From the NCBI GenBank assembly GCA_050179135.1, contig JBFXFK010000001.1, positions 1 through 64,000 on the forward strand: a stretch of 64,000 bases of DNA, written 5' to 3'. The stretch comes from UBA4064 sp050179135 (GTDB lineage: Bacteria > Desulfobacterota > Desulfobacteria > Desulfobacterales > Desulfatirhabdiaceae). A model generated the notes under the pieces. That model saw only the letters and a program-made list of their open reading frames with translations. It ran no database searches and was not told the DNA's origin. Positions 56,852-64,000 of the stretch are shown here, one piece after another. Numbering within the stretch: the first letter of the stretch is position 1; every line of letters starts with the position of its first letter. The translations under genes and the position numbers were made by a program.

Positions 56852-57622
56852 ATGGAAATGACCCTTCACTATATTCACCTGATTCTATACAAAGCCTGGG
56901 CAGACCTGCGATCCGAAGCCCGGAGATACTACATCAGTTATCTGTGGTGGGTGATTGAGCCCGTGCTGGAAATGATGGTGTATTATGTGGTTTTTGGCGT
57001 GCTGCTCAGCAGAAGTACTCCCCATTTCATCCCTTTTTTGTTGATCGGTCTGACCAGTTGGAAATGGTTTACCACAACTGTCCGCCATGAAGGCAATTCC
57101 ATATTGAACAGCCGCAGTCTGATTCAACAGGTCAACCTTCCCAAGGCGGTTTTCCCATTGACCGTTGTCTGTACCGATACATTCAAATTTCTGATCGTGT
57201 TTCTGATTGTACTGGTATTTCTGTGGATATCCCATTTTCCGGTCAGTGCCGCCTACTTCACGCTTCCGCTGCTGCTGATCACACAACTGGCCCTGATCAT
57301 TGCACTGGGATTTTTTTTTGCGGCCATCATCCCCTTTGTTCCGGATATGGATATTCTGGTGGAAAACACCCTGCGCTTTGTGTTTTTTCTTTCCGGTGTG
57401 TTTTTCGATCCCCGAACCCTGTCACCAGAGAAACAGTTCTGGTTTTTTCTGAATCCCATGGCCTTTCTCATCGATGGATACCGCAGCATTCTGATGGATG
57501 GCCGTTTCCACGACTACCAGCGCCTGTTGATCATTCTGGCGGCCTCCCTTGCCGGAATCCTGATTGCCAACCGCATCATCCGACACTTTGACAAAATTTA
57601 TCCCCGTGTGGTGGCGCAATGA
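56852..57622 (+). CDS. ABC-2 polysaccharide exporter, permease (Wzm-like)
   Basis: A 256-residue membrane protein with six helices and the ABC-2 pattern of KpsM/TagG/Wzm proteins (VNLPKAVFPL, LNPMAFLIDGYR). It would form the channel that flips a lipid-linked polysaccharide across the inner membrane. The stop overlaps the ATPase start (ATGA). Confidence 0.92.
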   Translation: MEMTLHYIHLILYKAWADLRSEARRYYISYLWWVIEPVLEMMVYYVVFGVLLSRSTPHFIPFLLIGLTSWKWFTTTVRHEGNSILNSRSLIQQVNLPKAVFPLTVVCTDTFKFLIVFLIVLVFLWISHFPVSAAYFTLPLLLITQLALIIALGFFFAAIIPFVPDMDILVENTLRFVFFLSGVFFDPRTLSPEKQFWFFLNPMAFLIDGYRSILMDGRFHDYQRLLIILAASLAGILIANRIIRHFDKIYPRVVAQ

Positions 57623-58341
57623 CCGATGCCCAGCCCGTACTGGAATTGAACCACGTGGCCTTTCATTTCATCAAACGCAAGGGCTATTTTTCCAAGCAGA
57701 AATACTGGGCCATCACCGATGTCAGTTTTGTGCTGAACAAAGGGGAGTGTCTGGGGATTATCGGGCGAAACGGGGCCGGAAAAACCACGCTGCTTCAACT
57801 GCTTTCAGGTATTATTCGACCGGATAAAGGTGACTTTGTCAACCATGGCTATACAACCACATTGCTGTCACTTCAGGCCGGATTCATTCCGTATCTGACC
57901 GGCCGGGAAAATACCATGTTAAACGGGTTGTATCTGGGCATTCGTAAATCCGTCATCAAAAATAAACTGGATGAAATTCTGGAATTCTCGGAGCTGGGGG
58001 ATTTTTTCGATCAGCCCATCAGCTCGTATTCTTCCGGAATGCGGGCCCGCCTGGGGTTTTCCATTGCGTTTCAACTGGATCCGGATGTTCTGCTCATCGA
58101 TGAGGTGCTGGGGGTGGGAGACGAATCTTTCAGAGCAAAATCAACACATAAAATGAAGGAAAAAATTTTGTCCAACCAAACCGTTGTCATTGTATCCCAT
58201 AGTCAATCGACGCTGCGTGAACTGTGCAATCGGGTGGTCTGGATAGAAAACGGCATGACCCGGGCAGAAGGCGATACCGCATCCGTGCTGACGGCATACA
58301 GTTCTTTTCTGACAGAGAATCAGGGAATCCAACCCAAATGA
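57619..58341 (+). CDS. ABC polysaccharide exporter, ATPase (Wzt-like, no sugar-binding tail)
   Basis: A 240-residue ATPase with Walker A GRNGAGKT, signature YSSGMRARL and Walker B VLLIDEVLGVGD. It powers the permease encoded just before. It lacks the C-terminal carbohydrate-binding domain of long Wzt proteins, like KpsT or TagH, so chain-end recognition is not provided here. The stop overlaps the next gene (ATGA). Confidence 0.93.
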   Translation: MTDAQPVLELNHVAFHFIKRKGYFSKQKYWAITDVSFVLNKGECLGIIGRNGAGKTTLLQLLSGIIRPDKGDFVNHGYTTTLLSLQAGFIPYLTGRENTMLNGLYLGIRKSVIKNKLDEILEFSELGDFFDQPISSYSSGMRARLGFSIAFQLDPDVLLIDEVLGVGDESFRAKSTHKMKEKILSNQTVVIVSHSQSTLRELCNRVVWIENGMTRAEGDTASVLTAYSSFLTENQGIQPK

Positions 58342-61300
58342 ATACCAAAACCGGTGTTTCCATCATTGTTCCAACGCACAATTCAGCCCCTTTGCTGGAT
58401 CGGCTGCTGTCAACATTCCTGAAAACCAACACCTGTCAACCCGTTGAAATACTGGTTATTGACAATGCTTCCACCGACCATACAGAAACCGTTATCGATC
58501 AATATGCCACACAGGTTTTCATTCGGCTCATTCAAAGCAATGACGCGTATCCGGTCTCCAGAATCTTCGACCATGCAATCCCAAAAGCGGGCTATGCCAA
58601 TCTGCTTTTTCTAAGCACGGGAATTGTATATCATTTTGATTTGGTATCCGATTCGATCATAAAGCTGCACGACAACGGGTTTGGCGCCATCGGTATCCCT
58701 GCAGGCCATATGCCCAATGGCGATGCCGCTGACATTGCTGCCGCCTTTCTGTTATGCCGTAAAGCCGATTACAATACGGATACGGGTTTTCGTATCGATG
58801 GCGTCAAGAATACAACGGATGATTGCTGGCAATTCGAGATTCAATTGGGAAAAAAGCCCTGTTGGATCGATAACATGGCGCTGCAACCTGAAGAAGGTCC
58901 ATTTCTGACCAAAACGCATATCCATGTCAGACAGAACCTCCCGGCCAACAGCCCCATAACGCAGATTGGTGACATTTCCCGGAACAAACCACTTGTACAG
59001 ACAGATTCGGATTTCGCCACCGATACAGACATTGTCATCTGTGTGCACAATGCGCAGCATGACCTTGCGTTATGTCTGGATTCGGTGGTCAGAAACACCT
59101 CAAAACCCTATCGCATGATTCTGGTGAATGACGGATCCGATGAGAACACCACAGAATATCTGCGCCGCTTTGTGCATCAAAATCCACAGAGTGTGTTGCT
59201 GGAAAACCAGATTGCCCGGGGATATACCCGGGCGGCCAATCAGGGCCTGAAAACGTCCACTGCCGGGCATGTGGTGCTGTTGAACAGTGATACCATTGTT
59301 CCCCGGATGTGGTTGGAGGCCCTGACAGAATGCGCCCGATCCGATGCCGCAATCGGTATCGTCGGGCCCCTGTCCAATGCCGCCAGTTGGCAATCCGTTC
59401 CGGTCCGTTTTGGCGCCGGCGGTGACTGGGCCGTCAATGAACTGCCCGATGGATACAGCGTGGATGACATGGCTGAACTGGTATATCAGGTGTCTTCCAA
59501 ACGGTTTCCCCGGGTCGCATTTGTCAATGGATTCTGCTTTTTGATAAAACGATCCCTGATCGATGCCATCGGACTGCTTGACGAAGACGCATTTCCGGCC
59601 GGGTATGGCGAGGAAAACGATTACTGCCTGCGGGCTGAAAAAGCCGGATTTTCCCTTGCCATTGCGGATCACTGCTATGTGTATCATGCCAAATCAAAAA
59701 GTTATTCCCATGTCCGCCGAATCAAGTTATCCCGCAAAGGGGCAAAGGCTCTGGAGAAAAAACACGGGAGCAAAATGATCACCCGGGGGACCCAAGCCCT
59801 GAAAAATCAGGCGGATCTGGCCGCGCTGCGACAAAGAATTCAGGATTACCTGAAAGGAAGCCAAATTGTCACGGCCCAGACAAAACCCCTTGTGATTCGT
59901 TTTGTTCTGCCTGCAAGCGGCATCGGGGGCGGGATTCTGTCCGTGGTTCAGGAGGCGTGTGGCATGTCCCGGCTGGGTCATGATGTGAGCATTCTGACAT
60001 CCGCACGATATGCGGAGAATTATGCCCGGTTTTTTCCGGACCTGGTTCCGGAAACCACCATTTTCACATTTTATGAAAATGACCCGGATTTTTGGGCCAA
60101 AGCGGCCCGGGCAGATGTGCTGATTGCCACCACATGGGATTCGCCCCGTCTGATCGAACCGGTGATCAAAGAGCATCCCCAAATTTTGCCCGCTTATTAT
60201 GTCCAGGATTATGAACCCTGGTTCTTCCCCAAAAATCCCGATAAACAACAGATTGCATCGGCATCCTACACCCTTATTCCAGACATGCTGCTTATGGCCA
60301 AAACCGGGTGGATGTGTCAGACCGTTCACCGGCTGCAAGGGGTTCCTGTCGAAAAAGTCGCCCCTGGTCTTGATAAAACCGTGTTTTACCCGCCGGCAGA
60401 CCATGAAGCCCAGCAGAAAAAACCAATTGGCATTGTAGCCATGATTCGGCCAAAATCGCCGCGACGGGGTGCGGCGCGAACAATGCGGGTGCTGAAAAAA
60501 ATACAAAACCGTTTTGATTCCGTGGTTACCATTCATTTGTTTGGCTGCACAGATGAAGAAATTTTACCTCTGGAACACGGTTTTTCATATCAGAATCATG
60601 GCGTTCTGAAAAGAGAGGATGTTGCAACGCTGTACCGGAAGTCCGCCCTTTTTGTGGATTTTTCAGATTATCAGGCATTTGGCCGCACCGGTCTGGAGGC
60701 CATGGCGTGCGGGTGTGTACCGATTCTGCCATCGGAAGGGGGTGTCCTGGAATATGCCCAACATCAGAAAAATGCCCTGATAGTGGATACCCGTAATGAA
60801 GAGGAACTCATCGAAGGACTGGCTTCCCTGGTGGTATCTGACAGCCTTCGTCAAGATATGCGAAAAGCAGCCCTGACGAAGTCAGTGCAATTTAACGTCG
60901 AACGTGCCGTTCTTTCAGAACTGGGCATTATTCGTCAAGCACTGCAAAAACACTTGAATCGGTCCTGCAAATTCACAGAAATAAGAAGCGATCGCTGTGG
61001 TAATCCAGAGAAGCTTAAAATCGCGCTGCTGCTGGCCCTGCGGGCTGATGGTAATCCCTGTGGGTCCAGTCACATCCGTTTGATCAACCCCCTGTCCCAT
61101 CCCTCAGTCGCGGATCGGGTGATGGTTCAGATGGTCACCGCGGTAAACCTGTTTGATTTACATCCCGATATTCTAGTGATACAGCGAGCAGCCGTACCGT
61201 CTCCAAATACCGCCCAGTTGATCATTTCCCACTGCCGGGCCGAATCCATTCGGCTGGTTCTGGAAATTGACGATGATCTACTCAATCTTCATCAAAAGAC

Positions 61301-62117
61301 CGGGAATGATGTGAGATATGCTGGTAAAAATATTGAAGCTCTAAAAATGATCGCCAAGAGTGCGGATACAGTCGTGGTGTCCTCTCCGCCACTGGCGGAT
61401 GCCATGCGGGTGTTAAATCCGCATGTAACATGTGTTCCCAATGTGCATGATGAGCGCATTTGGCTGGAAAAAGGCAATGAAGGATTCATCAGGCCTCAAA
61501 AAATGCCGGACAAATGGATCAAAATTTTGTATATGGGTACCAAAACCCATGAAAATGACCTGAATCTGATCAAATCTGCTTACACGAAAATACGGCATGA
61601 ATATGGAAAAAGGGTCGAGCTGGAAATCGTGGGAGGCATACCCGATGATGTCACCGGTTTTGCGCCGCAGCTCAAACCCAAATGCATTGGGGCGAACTCG
61701 GATGCTTATTGTGATTTTGTTCACTGGTTCCGCCAAACCAACCACTGGGATTTTGGCGTTATTCCACTGGAGCTAACGCCCTTTAACCGGAAGAAAAGCT
61801 ATATCAAGATCCTGGATTATGCAGCCCTTGGTGTGCCGGTAATCTGCTCGGACATCGAGCCGTACCGTGAAATTGTGCGGGATGGTGAAAATGGTCTTCT
61901 CGTACAAAATGATACCCTGTCTTGGTATAACGCCATGAAAAAACTGATCGACAATCCGGAACTGAGGGATCGTCTGGCAGAAAATGCCTTTCGAGACCTG
62001 ACTGAAAAACATTTGTTGCTGCATCGGGCAGAGGATTTTTTACAGGCAATTTCCGGAGACCGGTTGAATGGCAAAAGAGCATCAATAGTCAACAATCAGG
62101 CTAATGGAAATATTTAA
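58338..62117 (+). CDS. Four-domain glycosyltransferase (GT2-GT2-WsaF-like-GT4)
   Basis: A 1259-residue protein from ATG 58338, coupled to the exporter ATPase. Domain order: GT2-like (1-215, SIIVPTHNSAPLLD; its DXD is unclear, so it may be inactive), GT2 (225-500, LLNSDTIVPRMW), WsaF-like GT-B (515-850, YYVQDYEPWFFPKN, AFGRTGLEAMACGCVP) and another GT-B (890-1245, VLEIDDDLLNLH, PYREIVRDGENGLLV). It could assemble several sugar linkages in one polypeptide. Domain 2 is a close paralogue of the protein at 46278. The sugars are unknown. Confidence 0.88.
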   Translation: MNTKTGVSIIVPTHNSAPLLDRLLSTFLKTNTCQPVEILVIDNASTDHTETVIDQYATQVFIRLIQSNDAYPVSRIFDHAIPKAGYANLLFLSTGIVYHFDLVSDSIIKLHDNGFGAIGIPAGHMPNGDAADIAAAFLLCRKADYNTDTGFRIDGVKNTTDDCWQFEIQLGKKPCWIDNMALQPEEGPFLTKTHIHVRQNLPANSPITQIGDISRNKPLVQTDSDFATDTDIVICVHNAQHDLALCLDSVVRNTSKPYRMILVNDGSDENTTEYLRRFVHQNPQSVLLENQIARGYTRAANQGLKTSTAGHVVLLNSDTIVPRMWLEALTECARSDAAIGIVGPLSNAASWQSVPVRFGAGGDWAVNELPDGYSVDDMAELVYQVSSKRFPRVAFVNGFCFLIKRSLIDAIGLLDEDAFPAGYGEENDYCLRAEKAGFSLAIADHCYVYHAKSKSYSHVRRIKLSRKGAKALEKKHGSKMITRGTQALKNQADLAALRQRIQDYLKGSQIVTAQTKPLVIRFVLPASGIGGGILSVVQEACGMSRLGHDVSILTSARYAENYARFFPDLVPETTIFTFYENDPDFWAKAARADVLIATTWDSPRLIEPVIKEHPQILPAYYVQDYEPWFFPKNPDKQQIASASYTLIPDMLLMAKTGWMCQTVHRLQGVPVEKVAPGLDKTVFYPPADHEAQQKKPIGIVAMIRPKSPRRGAARTMRVLKKIQNRFDSVVTIHLFGCTDEEILPLEHGFSYQNHGVLKREDVATLYRKSALFVDFSDYQAFGRTGLEAMACGCVPILPSEGGVLEYAQHQKNALIVDTRNEEELIEGLASLVVSDSLRQDMRKAALTKSVQFNVERAVLSELGIIRQALQKHLNRSCKFTEIRSDRCGNPEKLKIALLLALRADGNPCGSSHIRLINPLSHPSVADRVMVQMVTAVNLFDLHPDILVIQRAAVPSPNTAQLIISHCRAESIRLVLEIDDDLLNLHQKTGNDVRYAGKNIEALKMIAKSADTVVVSSPPLADAMRVLNPHVTCVPNVHDERIWLEKGNEGFIRPQKMPDKWIKILYMGTKTHENDLNLIKSAYTKIRHEYGKRVELEIVGGIPDDVTGFAPQLKPKCIGANSDAYCDFVHWFRQTNHWDFGVIPLELTPFNRKKSYIKILDYAALGVPVICSDIEPYREIVRDGENGLLVQNDTLSWYNAMKKLIDNPELRDRLAENAFRDLTEKHLLLHRAEDFLQAISGDRLNGKRASIVNNQANGNI

Positions 62118-62443
62118 TTCGATAATCAATCATTTTTCGTGTGTTTCGCGTATTTCGTGGTTTGAAATAATTTGACAATAAACGCTCATGTATCCTTCCG
62201 GGAGTTTCACCCCCAGGAATGAAAATGGAAGGCCCATAGTAGCCCGGGTTTTCCTACCCGGGAATCGGAATTTACCGCTTTATTCCCGGGTAAGGCAGTT
62301 CTTCAAGGCGATAGCCGCAAACCCGTGCTACGATGTCTGAAGATCATGTTTCGCGTGTTTTGTGGTTAAAATGGTTTTTCACGATAAATTGGAGTTTTAA
62401 TTATTTCTATTAACCTTAAGTGGAGATTTTTGGGGAAGAAAAT
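62118..62443. repeat. Spacer with TTTCGCGTGTTT direct repeats, REP-D and CCCGGG hairpins
   Basis: Two TTCGCGT-type segments (62134-62165 and 62345-62372), a REP-D copy (62184-62226) and TAGCCCGGGTTTTCCTACCCGGG hairpin material (62237-62262, repeated near 62281). No gene. Confidence 0.7.
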
Positions 62444-63205
62444 ATGACGTCATCATCGATTCGGTGCAAAACAATAGAGCAATATGTTAATGTTCAAAAA
62501 GCGCATATTTTGGAAATTGGTGCACTTGACTGCCCCACCTACAGCAAAAGTGATGGCTATGTCAAATACCTGGATTATGCCTCCAAACTGATCATGGCGA
62601 AAAAAGCAGATGGCAATTCCCGTTATCAAATTGATAAAATCGTCGATGTCGATTATGTGTGCGCTACACTTGAATATTCCAAATTCATTCAGGAAAAATT
62701 TGATTTGATTATAGCCAATCATGTCATTGAGCACATACCGGATACCATTCGCTGGTTAAATGAAATTCATCATGTTTTAGTGCCTGGCGGTAAACTGTTC
62801 CTTTCAGTACCAGATAAACGGTACACATTTGATATCGTCAGAAGAAATACAACTTTTGTTGATATGTTAAGAAACTATAACAATTCAGTCAAAAAGCCGG
62901 ATTTTTATCATATCCTTGAGCATTTTTATTATCATAAGTCTGTCACGGCTCAAGATGTCTGGAACAATAAACATCTCGATAAAGTAAAACAATATCGGTT
63001 CGACCCTGAAACAGCGGTCGCTGTCGCAGAAAAGCACGCCAAGGATGATTATGCAGACGTGCACTGCCATGTATTTACAAGCGATTCGTTCAAGGAACTC
63101 ATGGATATTCTGATTCGGCTCAAACGAATAGATTTTCAAGTGATTGAAATCACTGAACCCGAAAAAATGCAAAATGAATTTTATGTTGTGATGGCCAGAT
63201 CATAA
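62444..63205 (+). CDS. Class I SAM-dependent methyltransferase
   Basis: A 253-residue protein with ILEIGALDCPT (SAM loop I), FDLIIANHVIEHIPD (motif II region) and LVPGGKLFLSVPD, the Methyltransf_11 pattern. Position among glycosyltransferases suggests a sugar or lipid-carrier methylase, perhaps capping a glycan; this is inference. The ATG at 62444 has GGGGAAG upstream and is preferred to GTG 62420. The stop shares one base with the next ATG. Confidence 0.85.
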   Translation: MTSSSIRCKTIEQYVNVQKAHILEIGALDCPTYSKSDGYVKYLDYASKLIMAKKADGNSRYQIDKIVDVDYVCATLEYSKFIQEKFDLIIANHVIEHIPDTIRWLNEIHHVLVPGGKLFLSVPDKRYTFDIVRRNTTFVDMLRNYNNSVKKPDFYHILEHFYYHKSVTAQDVWNNKHLDKVKQYRFDPETAVAVAEKHAKDDYADVHCHVFTSDSFKELMDILIRLKRIDFQVIEITEPEKMQNEFYVVMARS

Positions 63206-64000
63206 TGGTTGGCTTCAACCGTCACGGACTGCTTGAAGCCCGAAACCGCTGTTTCTGGCTAACAGCGAAATTGTTCCGGCGGGCTGACATCGCTGACTGG
63301 ACATTTCTTGGTCTGTTCGGCGTAATCATTGGATGGAGTGTTTTGTCGGTTTTTACGACTGATCTGATCGGCGTGAGCATAGAACGAAACCATACAACTT
63401 CCGGTGAACTGGTAAAGGGTGTGATCCTCCGGCAGATGGTGCCCGTTCAATTGATCCATAAAGCAGAGAGTGTCTGCTATGAGGTGCAGTTTGCAACCTA
63501 TCATCGAATCAACAATTCCCAATTGAAGGTTACCCTGTCTCAGAAAGACTATCATCAATCCGTTGTGCTGAATACAGCTTTTTTGCAGGACAACCGTTCC
63601 CATCCGTTCTGCTTTTCTGCAGATGGCTTGAACTCGGGAGAGGCTGTTCTGGAAATTTATGGCATAAATGGTGTTCCGGGTAAATCGGCTGCCGTATGGA
63701 TGACTTCGGATATGCCGAATGGCAGTGCACTGAAGAATGGCCGGATAATGGAAAAAGGACTGGTGTTCCGGGCATATGTCAGAAATCACATTTATCACAT
63801 ATCCGTTTATCTACTAATACTTATCGTAGTGTCTGTGATATCCGCTGCAATAATTTTCATCAAAAATGCCGTTTTCAAGATACCTGAAGGAATTGAATTC
63901 ATAATATTCCTTTTTTTTGTGTTGTGCGCGTCCTATACGGCTGCCCCAGTTTTTACAGGTATGACTTCCACTTCTCTGTGGAATGATGAATTATACAGCA
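63205..64000 (+). CDS. Membrane protein, probable GT39/GT-C-type glycosyltransferase (3' truncated by window)
   Basis: The frame is open from ATG 63205 to the end of the window (265 codons), overlapping the methyltransferase stop (TAATG). A first membrane helix lies at about 31-52. An extracytoplasmic loop of about 140 residues follows, then a helix at about 196-218 and another at about 228-248. The visible end reads SLWNDELYS, an acidic motif typical of the first luminal loop of GT-C enzymes such as ArnT-like proteins. The N-terminal insertion before it is unusual for GT39. The missing 3' part would decide. Confidence 0.6.
   Translation, partial: MVGFNRHGLLEARNRCFWLTAKLFRRADIADWTFLGLFGVIIGWSVLSVFTTDLIGVSIERNHTTSGELVKGVILRQMVPVQLIHKAESVCYEVQFATYHRINNSQLKVTLSQKDYHQSVVLNTAFLQDNRSHPFCFSADGLNSGEAVLEIYGINGVPGKSAAVWMTSDMPNGSALKNGRIMEKGLVFRAYVRNHIYHISVYLLILIVVSVISAAIIFIKNAVFKIPEGIEFIIFLFFVLCASYTAAPVFTGMTSTSLWNDELYS

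Noticed and set aside
63259..63798. 179-codon minus-strand frame near the window end
   Set aside because: Opposite a longer plus-strand frame with membrane helices and translational coupling to the methyltransferase.

Overview
The window looks like a chromosome segment of a Gram-negative, obligately respiratory or fermentative bacterium, most likely Desulfobacterota (Desulfobacterales-like). That placement is inferred from gene content and style: split F0 genes with b and b' subunits, a type II secretion (T2SS) locus with a PilM/PilN-like GspL, an acyl-CoA dehydrogenase inside a fatty-acid synthesis cluster, and very repeat-rich spacers. It is not proven by any marker gene here. The assembly contains three 100-N gaps and one 10-N gap.

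Regions: (1) 1-1533, tRNA-Gln and gltX. (2) 2063-6573, a fatty-acid synthesis cluster rpmF-acyl-CoA dehydrogenase-fabG-acpP-fabF, then clpB. (3) 9534-13565 on the minus strand, an F0-only ATP synthase operon atpZ-atpI-atpB-c4-atpE-atpF'-atpF. It has an ordinary c subunit and a 323-residue protein made of four fused c hairpins. (4) 15664-18049, UDP-glucose dehydrogenase and UDP-xylose synthase. (5) 18091-42832, a T2SS locus in pieces: gspG-E-F-H-I-J-K, then a glycosylation block (GT4, GT2, coiled-coil nuclease-like protein, DUF2304, TMTC-like TPR membrane protein), then gspL-M-D, a large Ig-like secreted protein, debris and a toxin-antitoxin pair, then a secreted subtilase and a gspC-like gene. 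The Ig-like protein and the subtilase share a C-terminal domain of about 120 residues that I do not recognise; they are candidate T2SS cargo. (6) 42886-46191, gene debris and small modules: coiled-coil relics, DUF4258/DUF2283, a transposase relic, an ORF6N relic, the 3' end of a group II intron, and HicBA. (7) 46278-64000, a surface-polysaccharide locus: several glycosyltransferases including a 1259-residue multidomain enzyme, a sulfotransferase/coiled-coil giant, an ABC exporter of Wzm/Wzt type, a methyltransferase and a truncated membrane glycosyltransferase, plus an MNT/HEPN toxin-antitoxin pair.

The UDP-sugar genes, glycosyltransferases, exporter and T2SS fit a common theme: building, exporting and possibly glycosylating a cell surface. 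Spacers are filled with short-period tandem arrays (7, 8 or 9 nt), several REP-like palindrome families, and two copies of a 107-bp hairpin element. The same arrays intrude into coding sequence, most clearly in the leader of gspI.
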